DNA from: an uncultured Eggerthellaceae bacterium
GTDB lineage: Bacteria; Actinomycetota; Coriobacteriia; Coriobacteriales; Eggerthellaceae
Assembly: GCA_910585565.1 (NCBI GenBank)
Contig: CAJUFC010000097.1
Coordinates: 1-8,853 of the forward strand
DNA length: 8,853 nucleotides
Reading direction: 5' to 3'
Both the position numbers and the translations under genes were made by a program. Under the pieces are notes generated by a model. The model searched no databases. It was given only the letters and a program-made list of their open reading frames with translations, and was not told the origin of the DNA. Of the stretch, positions 1 through 6,774 are shown in pieces; positions within the stretch are counted from its first letter, which is position 1, and each line of letters begins with the position of its first letter.

Positions 1-447
1 CTTGCGTCTCGCGAACTGCCCATAAAGACCTTTGTTTTCAGCAATGGTGGCTATCAGGCGGTCATGATCTCTCAGAAAAACAATTTCGGTCGCTTGTCGG
101 GTTGTACTCCCGAGTCAGGAATGGCGTTGCCCGAAATAGAGGGGCTGGCTCGCGCGTACGGCATCCCCTATCGGCGCATCGAGAACCACGAGCAGATCGA
201 CGACGTAATGAATGACGTTTTGGCCATGGAAGGCCCAGTGATATGCGAGGTCATGCAGGATCTCGCGCAGGGCATCGAGCCCAAGTCCCAAGCAAAGCGC
301 ATGCCTGATGGCTCGCTGGTCTCCTCGCCCATCTATGATCTCGCGCCGTTTCTCTCCGACGAAGAGATGGAGCTGGTCCAGTTTTCCAGCAGAGCCTGGG
401 AGCGCTCAGTTCGCATGCACTACAATGGGCGAAACTGCTGCCGGTGA
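1..447 (+). CDS. Thiamine-diphosphate-dependent enzyme, acetolactate-synthase-like (3' part only)
   Basis: This is the C-terminal 148 residues of a ThDP-binding enzyme whose 5' part lies left of the window; the frame is open from base 1. Residues 11-18 (FVFSNGGY) match the end of the ThDP/Mg2+ motif, in which an Asn (here N15) helps hold the metal; the preceding GDG is outside the window. The order that follows (ISQKNNFG, then LPEIEGLARAYGIPYRRI at 43-60, GPVICEV at 78-84, and a tail with EPK...DGSLVSSPIYDLAPFL at 93-118) is typical of the acetolactate-synthase-like enzymes found in O-antigen and capsule loci rather than of housekeeping IlvB. The substrate cannot be read from this fragment. 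With rfbG and rfbH nearby, a role on a CDP-4-keto-dideoxy sugar, as for Yersinia YerE, is possible but inferred. The glycosyltransferase follows after 21 bp on the same strand, so they are probably co-transcribed. Confidence 0.82.
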   Translation, partial: LASRELPIKTFVFSNGGYQAVMISQKNNFGRLSGCTPESGMALPEIEGLARAYGIPYRRIENHEQIDDVMNDVLAMEGPVICEVMQDLAQGIEPKSQAKRMPDGSLVSSPIYDLAPFLSDEEMELVQFSSRAWERSVRMHYNGRNCCR

Positions 448-468
448 ATCTGGGAGAAGAAACCGTCG

Positions 469-1413
469 ATGAAAAAGATAAGCGTATGCGTTCCGTGTTT
501 TAACGAGGAGGGCAATGTCGATGATGCTTATAGGCGCATCACCGATGTGATGCGCTCGCTTGAGAATCGTTATGATTACGAAATCATCTTTGCCGATAAT
601 GACTCGCAAGATGACACGCGCCCGCGCATTCGCTCCATCGCGGCAGCCGATCATCGCGTAAAGGCGCTTTTCAACGCGCAGAACGTGGGGGTAGAGCGAT
701 CTGGCAACAACTGCGTCTACTCTGCGACCGGAGATGCCGTCGTGGTCGTTCCCTGCGACATGCAAGAGCCGCCTGAATTGATTCCGGAGTTCGTTGACTG
801 GTGGGAGCAAGGCTGGCTCATCGTTATGGGGCAGAAGGTTGCCAGCGAGAACAAGCGGTTCGATCGCGGTTTACGCAGGCTCTACTACAAGATAATCGAT
901 AAGTTCTCGGACGTGCCGCAATACGAGCAGGTCACGGGCTTTGGCTTGATGGATCGCCAGGTGGTCGACACGTTCAATGCGATGCGCGAGCCGGTGACCG
1001 AGATGCGCCACCTGTTTGCCGAATGCGGTTTCCGCGTGAAACTCGTGCCTTACACGCAGGCGGCGCGCACGGCGGGAAAGAGCAGCTATGGGTTTTGGAG
1101 CTTCATGGATCATGGCATCTTGTCGCTCTGCACGACGTCTCGCAAGCCGCTGCGGCTCATGACCCTGCTCGGCTGCGTTGCCTCCATCGTTCTGCTGATT
1201 ATCGGCATCGTGTATCTGGTCCTGAAGCTGACGCATTGGGATTCCATGCAGATGGGCTCTGCTCCGGTTCTTCTCGGCGTGTTTTTCATTGGCGCCGTGC
1301 AGCTTTTCTGCTTTGGCTTGCTCGGCGAGTACATCGGTATCATTTCCGAGCGCTCGAAATCGCGCAATCGTCCGCTTGCGATAGTTGAGGAACGCATCAA
1401 CTTCGATAGCTAG
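469..1413 (+). CDS. Family 2 glycosyltransferase, polyprenyl-phosphate (DPM1/GtrB/ArnC-like) type
   Basis: This 314-residue enzyme is expected to transfer an activated sugar to a polyprenyl-phosphate carrier at the cytoplasmic membrane face. The GT-A domain opens with ISVCVPCFNEEGNV (residues 4-17). The nucleotide-sugar site shows FADNDSQDDT (41-50), and CDMQEPPELI (96-105) corresponds to the DxQDPPE signature of this subfamily. RTAGKSSYGFW (200-210) matches the RxxGxSkY motif. Two C-terminal membrane segments lie at about 228-251 and 264-288. They are followed by LGEYIGIISE and RNRPLAIVEERINF, the usual end of GtrB-like proteins. The length is normal for the family. ATG at 469 has a good Shine-Dalgarno (GGGAGAAGA, 452-460). 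The gene follows the ThDP enzyme closely and converges on the flippase gene 18 bp downstream. The donor and acceptor sugars are unknown. Confidence 0.9.
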   Translation: MKKISVCVPCFNEEGNVDDAYRRITDVMRSLENRYDYEIIFADNDSQDDTRPRIRSIAAADHRVKALFNAQNVGVERSGNNCVYSATGDAVVVVPCDMQEPPELIPEFVDWWEQGWLIVMGQKVASENKRFDRGLRRLYYKIIDKFSDVPQYEQVTGFGLMDRQVVDTFNAMREPVTEMRHLFAECGFRVKLVPYTQAARTAGKSSYGFWSFMDHGILSLCTTSRKPLRLMTLLGCVASIVLLIIGIVYLVLKLTHWDSMQMGSAPVLLGVFFIGAVQLFCFGLLGEYIGIISERSKSRNRPLAIVEERINFDS

Positions 1414-1431
1414 CTGCAGGGGCATGGCCAG

Positions 1432-2805
1432 CTATGGTTGCTTGTCTTCTCGCCAAACGCAGACGAGGAAGCAGACGCTGAAGATGACGGATAGGGCGAG
1501 CATGCTGAAAAAGTAGACCCAGGTGGCGCCAGTGATGCCCCAGATGGGTACGAAGTAGTTGGAGGCTGCAAGCGCTGCGAGCGCCACAGTGATATAGCCG
1601 CCGATGAGCAGGTTCTGTCGGCGGATGATCGCGATGCCGAGCGTGGCCAGCGAGGTGAGCGCATAGAAGGCGCCTCCGGCAACAAGTGCCGTCAGCTCGT
1701 TACGATAGTCCATGACGTCCGTGTCGTAGATGAGGTTCAGCACCGGCACTCCTGCCAGCCAGGCTAGCAACGTGCATGCAATGGCAATCCCGACAATGAT
1801 CAGGCTGATTCGTCCGAAGCCGCGCAAAAAGCCGTGCGTGTCGCGTCGTGCCCACGCGTTTGAGAGGGGGGCAATCATGGGGTTGTAGACAAAGCTGGCG
1901 ACCAGTCCCACAAAGAAAACCGGCATAGCGATAAAGCCATAGTAAGCCTGCGCCGCGTCGCTCATGAAGGCGTCGATGGCGTATTTCGGGGCATTGCTGA
2001 TGTAGAGCAGCAGGAATGCCCCCAGAAAGAGCGGAAAGCAGGCTTTCAGCAGCCGGACGGCTGACCTCAGCGTCTTATCCGTCGCGCTGCTGCCGTGGCG
2101 CGGAAGGCCGTAGGATCGTCTGATGCGCCACGTCTCCCAGACGAAAAACGCGCCCGTATATATCGTTGTTGCGGTCATCGCCGGCAGCAAATCTGCACAT
2201 GCAATAATCGCTCCGGCAAAGACGACAAGCGTTGTGGCCAGCCTTGCCGTCAGGAAGCGTGCGCCTACATCAAGACGTCCGTATTGCTGGTAGTTTCCAT
2301 GCAGCACATCCTCGATGGAATCGATTGCCTTGAAAAGGCACATGACAAAGATGACGGCAGACTTTTCCCATGCGTAGTGAAGTACGTTGCTCGCGACGAG
2401 GAGATATGCTGCGCCTGCGAGCAGCATGAGGGCAGTGGTTAGTATCCTTGAGAGGCCATAGTCCCTAAAAGAAAAGCGTGGCTTGCGGTCTGAAACCTGA
2501 AACTGGCGCATGCCATATTGCCCGAGGGTGAGAAGCAGGCAGGCGCTGGTGTATGCGATGGTGAAGATGCCCGCCGTTGCCACGTCGCACGTGCGCATGA
2601 TGAGCATGAGCATGATGACGGACTGAAAGCCGCTCAGGAGTCCCGCTGTGGTGTTCCACGCAAAAGAATCGCGCTCGATGTGGCGCTCAGGGGCATGGGC
2701 GTTCGGGGCCCCTATGATGTCCGGCGCCCTTTCCGTGACGTCGGTGCCCGAGCGCGGCTGTGCCGAGCGCTCAGGAGTTGCGTCTCTTTGAGTTGCGCGC
2801 TCCAT
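1432..2805 (-). CDS. Wzx-like lipid-linked oligosaccharide flippase (MOP/polysaccharide biosynthesis protein family)
   Basis: This 457-residue multi-pass membrane protein belongs to the MOP exporter superfamily and probably flips undecaprenyl-diphosphate-linked repeat units to the outer membrane face. Family-like sequence begins at about residue 46 with RDSFAWNTTAGLLSGFQSVI, followed by AGIFTIAYTSACLLLTLGQYGMR and FQVSD. Hydrophobic helices continue to FSVCFLVCVW near the C-terminus. The first 45 residues are hydrophilic, rich in Arg, Glu, Ala and Pro, and unusual for the family. The start is well constrained: a TGA (2809-2811) lies in frame just upstream (TGA CCT ATG), and no ATG, GTG or TTG codon occurs in the N-terminal stretch. 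There is no recognisable Shine-Dalgarno, so expression may depend on coupling. The polymerase gene ends 112 bp upstream on the same strand. Substrate is inferred from context only. Confidence 0.88.
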   Translation of the reverse strand: MERATQRDATPERSAQPRSGTDVTERAPDIIGAPNAHAPERHIERDSFAWNTTAGLLSGFQSVIMLMLIMRTCDVATAGIFTIAYTSACLLLTLGQYGMRQFQVSDRKPRFSFRDYGLSRILTTALMLLAGAAYLLVASNVLHYAWEKSAVIFVMCLFKAIDSIEDVLHGNYQQYGRLDVGARFLTARLATTLVVFAGAIIACADLLPAMTATTIYTGAFFVWETWRIRRSYGLPRHGSSATDKTLRSAVRLLKACFPLFLGAFLLLYISNAPKYAIDAFMSDAAQAYYGFIAMPVFFVGLVASFVYNPMIAPLSNAWARRDTHGFLRGFGRISLIIVGIAIACTLLAWLAGVPVLNLIYDTDVMDYRNELTALVAGGAFYALTSLATLGIAIIRRQNLLIGGYITVALAALAASNYFVPIWGITGATWVYFFSMLALSVIFSVCFLVCVWREDKQP

Positions 2806-2917
2806 AGGTCAATCGGCTATGAAGCAATCTCGCATTGCAGCATCGTCGTCCGTCCGTCGCAGGGCCGTCCATCCTTCGCTATGGTACCTGATATCTTCTT
2901 GCGCAAAGCGTTCTTTG

Positions 2918-4048
2918 TTATGCGAGCACAAACGGGACAACGAGCAGGTTGTTCGGCAGAACCACGTAATAGCAGACGGAAAGCACGCACATTCCTGTGA
3001 TGGCAATGGCTTCGAATATCGTCCTTTCAGGCCGCTTCTTTATCTGCGCGATCGCCGCAGGAATCAAGAGGATGGTGAACATCGCATAGTAGAGAAAGAG
3101 GCGATAGAGGGGCCAGCTCAAGCATCCGAGCAGATTCAGCAGCACACCGATATATACGATGAGCGCGAGCCCCGACAAGACTGGAGAGGGATGGGTTTGC
3201 GGTTGTGACCTTTTGAGGCAGTAGAAATAAACGGTGCCGAGTCCCACGAAGATTCCGACCAGCATACTGGTGAGCTTAATGAGCCCATAGTCTCCTCCCC
3301 AGCTTCCGTCGAGATAGCCTCCATAGTGCCCTGCGACGAGCGCAAGGGCATCGATCAGTACGGGAAGCGCCAGCATCCCAAGGACGGCGATGACCGTTAC
3401 TCCCGCCAGCTTGACCGGCATGCTCCATTTCTGCGTGGCTCCTAGGAGGTATATCGGATATATGAAAAGAGACACGATTGCGGTGCTGTGCAGGAGGGCA
3501 GCTGTGATGATGGCGAAGGCGAAGAGCGCAGGCTTTCGGTCTCTCACGAATACGATAGAGAGGAACACAAATCCCATTGCCATCGCTTGCCTCATGAAGC
3601 AGAGGGTGACGGGAAAAATGAGGATGCCGAAGAGAAAGACGGCCCAATAGCCGTTGTCTTTGAGCATGAGCCGTATTGCGACGAACATTGGTGCAACCAG
3701 GCACAGCTGAATGACGAAGAGATAGCAGAAGAAACTCTGCGTGGCGTGAGCGGTCACCCAGAGGATGGCCTTAACGAGCGGGCCCCACGAGGCGTAGCTG
3801 CTTGTCGTGAAGAAATCCGCGAACGCATCGCCGCTGGCCTCATTGAATGAGGGCCATGCGTAGAGGTTGACGTCAAACCCGACGCTGCGGGCGCGGGCGC
3901 CCGCGAAGAAGCAGAACATCGCTCCTGTGAGTATGTAGGCGACCACGACGAGGGGCTTGCGATGCCTTTCGGGTGCACGTCTCCCCAGGAGCGTGCCTGC
4001 CCCTACGATGGCGGCAGCAGCGACGGACATAGCAAAATAGGGCCACAT
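2918..4048 (-). CDS. EpsG/Wzy-like polysaccharide polymerase (multi-pass membrane protein)
   Basis: This protein of 376 residues is a probable polymerase of surface-polysaccharide repeat units, of the EpsG family, in the cytoplasmic membrane. With ATG at 4048 as residue 1, visible landmarks are an N-terminal membrane helix (MWPYFAMSVAAAAIVGAGTL), then ARARSVGFDVNLY (51-63, the R..VG.D...Y motif), FMRQAMAMGF (151-160), LLHSTAIV (186-193, the H.tA motif after a helix), and YRLFLYY (315-321). Roughly ten hydrophobic segments are spread over the length. A GTG at 4090 would add 14 residues, but the ATG has GGAG (4059-4062) ten bases upstream and gives the usual N-terminus that runs straight into a helix, so I prefer it. 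It lies between rfbH (190-bp gap) and the flippase (112-bp gap). Polymerases diverge rapidly, so the family is clearer than the linkage formed. Confidence 0.8.
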   Translation of the reverse strand: MWPYFAMSVAAAAIVGAGTLLGRRAPERHRKPLVVVAYILTGAMFCFFAGARARSVGFDVNLYAWPSFNEASGDAFADFFTTSSYASWGPLVKAILWVTAHATQSFFCYLFVIQLCLVAPMFVAIRLMLKDNGYWAVFLFGILIFPVTLCFMRQAMAMGFVFLSIVFVRDRKPALFAFAIITAALLHSTAIVSLFIYPIYLLGATQKWSMPVKLAGVTVIAVLGMLALPVLIDALALVAGHYGGYLDGSWGGDYGLIKLTSMLVGIFVGLGTVYFYCLKRSQPQTHPSPVLSGLALIVYIGVLLNLLGCLSWPLYRLFLYYAMFTILLIPAAIAQIKKRPERTIFEAIAITGMCVLSVCYYVVLPNNLLVVPFVLA

Positions 4049-4205
4049 GTTCAGGATGCTCCATTCGGTGGCGGAATCAACCGCACTCACTCACTTTGTA
4101 TTCTTGACGAATCATCTCAGTGTAGGCGAATGGCGTTGCGGCTAATCGGGCGCATCGTCCTAATGGCGCCAATGATTTGTTTGATGCTTCTTGCGGAGCC
4201 GTCGC

Positions 4206-4234
4206 ACGATGCATGATTGCGCGTCCTGTGTCAA
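4206..4234 (-). promoter_or_regulatory. Possible weak promoter ahead of the polymerase-flippase pair
   Basis: On the minus strand a perfect TTGACA (4229-4234) just after the rfbH stop is followed, 17 bases on, by CATCGT (4206-4211), which keeps only the conserved second A and final T plus one other match to TATAAT. The 190-bp gap to the polymerase start would leave room for a separate transcript. The -10 is poor, and this could be chance. Confidence 0.25.
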
Positions 4235-4238
4235 ATGC

Positions 4239-5630
4239 TTACGCGATGGCCTGCTTGATCGCATCTGCCATATAGTCCAGCATCTCGTCGGTCATGCCGG
4301 GGTAGACGCCGACCCAGAAGCTGTCGCGCATGATGCGGTCGGTGATGGGGAGCGTGGTCGCGCCGTCGGCCATGCTGCCAGCCCCGTCTGTGCTTGCAGG
4401 GCCGATGATGCGGTAGCCTTGCTGCTCGGCGCGCATCACATCGAAGCAGGGATGGCGGGTCAGGTTGCCGGCAAAGAGCATGCGCGTCTGGATGCCCGCG
4501 TCCTCCAGCTGGCGCACAACACGCCCGCGGTCGATGCCGTCTTCGCAGGTCATCAGGAAGCCGAACCACGACGGGTCGGCGTGCGGTGTCGCTTCAGGAA
4601 GCATCAGCCTGCCCTCCATCGCGCCATCAGCGGCCAGCGCCTCATGCAATCGCGCGAAGTTCTCCTTGCGCCGCCGCACGAAACCGGGAAATTTCTCGAT
4701 CTGGGCGCATCCGATGGCCGCTTGCAGGTCGGTCGCTTTCAGGTTGTATCCGAAATGGGAATACACGTACTTGTGGTCGTAGCCGTGTGGCAGCGTGCCG
4801 TATTGTCCGTCGAAGCGGTGTCCGCAGCAATTGTCGCGGCCGCTCGGGCAGATGCAGTCGCGCCCCCAGTCGCGCATCGAGCGCATGATGCGCGCCAGCT
4901 GCGGATTGCTCGTGTAGACGGCCCCGCCTTCGCCCATGGTCATATGGTGCGGTGGATAGAAACTTGACGTGCCGATGTCGCCGATGGTGCCCGTGTAGCT
5001 CCATGCGCCGTCAAGCTCGTAGCGAGAGCCCAACGCGTCGCAGTTGTCCTCGATGAGCCATAGTCCATGCGCATCGCAGAACGACTTCACGGCGGCTAGG
5101 TCGAAGGGGTTGCCTAGTGTATGCGCGACCATGACGGCTTTCGTGCGCTCCGACAAAGCTGCCTCCAGCCATGAGGTATCAATCTCGGCATTGGGCAGCG
5201 TCACGTCCACAAATACGGGCACCGCGCCATATTGGATGATGGGCGTCACGGTTGTGGGGAATCCGCAGGCGACGGTGATAATCTCGTCTCCGACACGTAC
5301 GGCGCGCTTGTCCAACTCTGGTGCGGTCAGTGCGGCAAAGGCGAGCAAGTTGGCGCTCGACCCCGAATTCACGAGGCTGACGTACGGCACGCCCAGATAG
5401 GCGCCCAGCTTGCGCTCGAACTCGTCGGTCCAATGTCCGGCCGTCAGCCAGAACTCCAGCGACGCGTCCACGAGGTTGGCCATCTCGTCGCCGTCGTACA
5501 CGCGCCCGGCGTAGCTGATGCGGTCGCCTGGCTTAAATGATGGTTTCTGCTCATGAAATGCGTCATGGTAGGCCCGCACTTGCTCAAGTATCTGTCGGCG
5601 CGCCTCTTGTTCGGTCATGCCTTCAAACAT
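4239..5630 (-). CDS. rfbH: CDP-4-dehydro-6-deoxyglucose 3-dehydrase (E1), PMP and [2Fe-2S] dependent
   Basis: RfbH (463 residues) catalyses the pyridoxamine-phosphate-dependent C3 dehydration of CDP-4-keto-6-deoxyglucose, the step that commits to 3,6-dideoxyhexoses; the reduction needs a partner flavin/iron-sulfur reductase not seen here. It has the DegT/aminotransferase fold. In the motif SFYPPHHMTMGEGG (223-236) a His (H228) stands where aminotransferases carry the PLP-binding Lys, the hallmark of E1. NSGSSANLLAF (88-98) and EDNCDALGS (194-202) are conserved. The cluster cysteines are visible as C197, C259, C261 and C269, spaced C-X61-C-X1-C-X7-C; the first gap is four longer than the X57 I recall for Yersinia E1. 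ATG at 5630 is chosen because AGGAGG lies ten bases upstream; an ATG at 5657 lies ahead of that site. The neighbouring rfbG supplies the substrate. The polymerase follows on the same strand. Confidence 0.95.
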   Translation of the reverse strand: MFEGMTEQEARRQILEQVRAYHDAFHEQKPSFKPGDRISYAGRVYDGDEMANLVDASLEFWLTAGHWTDEFERKLGAYLGVPYVSLVNSGSSANLLAFAALTAPELDKRAVRVGDEIITVACGFPTTVTPIIQYGAVPVFVDVTLPNAEIDTSWLEAALSERTKAVMVAHTLGNPFDLAAVKSFCDAHGLWLIEDNCDALGSRYELDGAWSYTGTIGDIGTSSFYPPHHMTMGEGGAVYTSNPQLARIMRSMRDWGRDCICPSGRDNCCGHRFDGQYGTLPHGYDHKYVYSHFGYNLKATDLQAAIGCAQIEKFPGFVRRRKENFARLHEALAADGAMEGRLMLPEATPHADPSWFGFLMTCEDGIDRGRVVRQLEDAGIQTRMLFAGNLTRHPCFDVMRAEQQGYRIIGPASTDGAGSMADGATTLPITDRIMRDSFWVGVYPGMTDEMLDYMADAIKQAIA

Positions 5631-5640
5631 GGTCAAGCTT

Positions 5641-5646
5641 CCTCCT
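5641..5646 (-). promoter_or_regulatory. Strong ribosome binding site of rfbH
   Basis: The minus strand reads AGGAGG here, separated by ten bases from ATG at 5628-5630. The site lies inside the longest open frame starting at 5657, so it argues that translation starts at 5630. A TTG only four bases after the site is too close to be a likely start. Confidence 0.75.
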
Positions 5647-5672
5647 GAGGGTCGCATGCGCCTGCGCCAGAC

Positions 5673-5699
5673 GCTGTAGGAACGTTAGCATACTACAGC
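5673..5699. promoter_or_regulatory. Operator-like inverted repeat upstream of rfbH
   Basis: Perfect 7-bp arms GCTGTAG (5673-5679) and CTACAGC (5693-5699) are separated by 13 bases, so the arm centres are 20 bp (about two helical turns) apart, the geometry expected for a dimeric DNA-binding protein. The site lies 43-69 bases upstream of the rfbH start, in the region divergent from the secreted-protein gene. On the minus strand a TATGCT (5687-5692, a possible -10) lies within the spacer. No protein is assigned; the XRE-type regulator encoded at 7024-7497 is one candidate. Confidence 0.4.
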
Positions 5700-5844
5700 A
5701 TCGCGCATCTGTATCCCGCGTGCTAGCTGGTCATGTCGGGATGCCGGAGGCGTCGAGACCGGCTCGGTCGCTCATCAGCAGGCCCGTTTGTGTGGGTATC
5801 TTGTTGGAGCGGGGGCTTTGCGCTGCCCTTTTCCCAAAACCGAA

Positions 5845-5871
5845 GACCCCTTGGGTCAAAAGGCGTATTAT
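5845..5871 (+). promoter_or_regulatory. Possible promoter and small dyad ahead of the secreted-protein gene
   Basis: TATTAT (5866-5871) is a plausible -10 element 36 bases before the ATG at 5908. A convincing -35 at normal spacing is missing (AAGACC at 5843-5848). A perfect dyad, GACCC-CTT-GGGTC (5845-5857), occupies the -35 to spacer zone and could be an operator; no T-run follows it, so it is not a terminator. The assignment is weak. Confidence 0.3.
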
Positions 5872-5907
5872 CGCGGGAAAGGATTATGCCTGAAGAAGGA
5901 GAGAGCT

Positions 5908-6684
5908 ATGAGGGGCGTGAGTGTTTCTCGGGTGTGGGCTGCGGTTGTGGGAGCCTTTGCTGCGGCGGCGGTCGTGGTGGCAATGGCGGCTTGCTTGGCG
6001 GCTGCAACACCGCAGACGGCTTGGGCGGCGGACAACCAGATGTATCGGCTCTACAACTCGTATACGGGCGAGCACTTCTACACGGCGAGCGCCCACGAGC
6101 GCGATTTCCTCAAGAAGTCCTTGTGGCATGACGAGGGCGTCGCGTGGACGGCCCCCGGCACGTCGAGCACGCCGGTCTATCGCCTGTACAATCCCAACAC
6201 GGGGGACCATCATTACACGACGAGCGCCCACGAGCGCGACATGCTGAGCAGCGTCGGCTGGAGCGCCGAGGGTGTCGGCTGGTATTCCGACGATGGCCAT
6301 CGTGTGCCGCTCTACCGCGTCTACAATCCCAATGCCCGGACGGGCGCACACCACTACACGACCAGCGCTGCCGAGCGCGACCAGCTCGTTCTCGCTGGCT
6401 GGCATAACGAGGGCATCGGCTGGTATGCCGTCAATGGCGCGATTTCGGGCACGGCCGATTCGGCGCCCACGCCCACCCCGACTCCGACTCCCGCGCCTCC
6501 CTCGGTTACCCCACAGCCGGATACGGATGGCTCGCAGCAGACCATCGTATATGTGACGCGGACGGGGGAGAAGTATCATCGCGAAAACTGCCCGACGCTC
6601 AAGAAGTCAACGGGCATCGTCTCGATGACGCGCACCGAGGCGGAAAGCAGGGGCCTGGGTGCCTGCAAGGACTGTCGCCCCTAG
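5908..6684 (+). CDS. Secreted protein with three DUF5648-like repeats and a C-terminal Cys/His mini-domain
   Basis: This is a 258-residue exported protein of unknown molecular function. Residues 1-40 form a signal peptide: MRGVSVSR, a long Ala/Val hydrophobic core, and a likely cleavage after AWA (38-40). Three tandem repeats of about 45 residues follow (45-89, 90-134, 135-178). Each has YR(L/V)YN, then TGxHxYT and ERD, and ends W..EGVxW, the pattern I associate with DUF5648 in secreted proteins of Coriobacteriia and other Gram-positives. A Pro-Thr linker (187-205) joins them to a C-terminal unit with VYVTRTGEKYHRENC (214-228) and CKDC (253-256), a His/Cys arrangement resembling small Ada-type zinc modules. 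There is no LPxTG anchor. ATG at 5908 has AAGGAG six bases before it (5896-5901); a longer TTG-initiated frame (5788) has no such site. A strong terminator follows. The gene is divergent from rfbH, and a role in binding the surface glycan is only a guess. Confidence 0.85.
   Translation: MRGVSVSRVWAAVVGAFAAAAVVVAMAACLAAATPQTAWAADNQMYRLYNSYTGEHFYTASAHERDFLKKSLWHDEGVAWTAPGTSSTPVYRLYNPNTGDHHYTTSAHERDMLSSVGWSAEGVGWYSDDGHRVPLYRVYNPNARTGAHHYTTSAAERDQLVLAGWHNEGIGWYAVNGAISGTADSAPTPTPTPTPAPPSVTPQPDTDGSQQTIVYVTRTGEKYHRENCPTLKKSTGIVSMTRTEAESRGLGACKDCRP
6040..6441 (+). repeat. Three in-frame tandem repeats of about 135 bp in the secreted protein
   Basis: The units are 6040-6174, 6175-6309 and 6310-6441. 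Repeats 1 and 2 share YRLYN, TG and SAHERD; repeats 2 and 3 share YNPN, HHYTTSA and GWY. The third unit carries a small insertion (YNPNARTGAHH instead of YNPNTGDHH). Divergence at DNA level suggests old duplications rather than a recently expanding array. Confidence 0.85.
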
Positions 6685-6714
6685 GCTCACGGCTTGAGCC
6701 GCCTCAGGGCGGCT
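6684..6714 (+). other. Two overlapping GC-rich hairpins after the secreted-protein stop codon
   Basis: GGCTCA (6684-6689) pairs with TGAGCC (6695-6700) around a five-base loop, starting on the last base of the stop codon. AGCCGCC (6697-6703) pairs with GGCGGCT (6708-6714) around a TCAG loop. The arms overlap at 6697-6700, so the two are mutually exclusive. Only TT follows the second, so neither alone is a good terminator. Confidence 0.5.
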
Positions 6715-6735
6715 TGTGCAAGCGCTCCGCAAAGC

Positions 6736-6774
6736 AAGCGGCCGCAGCCCTCACGCGGGGCCGCGGCCGCTTTT
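6736..6774 (+). terminator. Strong intrinsic terminator of the secreted-protein gene
   Basis: AAGCGGCCGC (6736-6745) pairs perfectly with GCGGCCGCTT (6763-6772). The stem extends after one mismatch through GCCC/GGGC, closes on a short loop, and ends in TTTT (6771-6774). It lies about 50 bases after the stop codon at 6682-6684. The same palindrome would also stop transcription in the opposite direction, though with a weaker tail (AA preceding it gives TT on the minus strand). Confidence 0.85.

Noticed and set aside
1406..1437. Stem TAGCTG/CAGCTA between the convergent glycosyltransferase and flippase genes
   Set aside because: Only six pairs and no T-run on either strand; too weak to call a terminator.
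2809..2835. Short minus-strand frame MRDCFIAD ending three bases before the flippase ATG, as a leader peptide
   Set aside because: No ribosome binding site, and the longer frame containing it is largely a shadow of the polymerase gene end; it only matters in limiting the flippase start.
4191..4967. Long plus-strand open frame (258 codons) opposite rfbH
   Set aside because: It is antisense to a confidently identified gene in GC-rich DNA, has no clear ribosome binding site, and its product resembles no family; it is a by-product of rfbH codon use.
5788..5907. TTG-initiated extension of the secreted protein
   Set aside because: It would place 40 residues before an obvious signal peptide, and the ATG at 5908 has the ribosome binding site.
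5884..6579. Minus-strand open frame (231 codons) opposite the secreted repeat protein
   Set aside because: The plus strand carries a signal peptide, three repeats and a good start; the antisense product is Arg-rich with no domain and merely mirrors the repeats.
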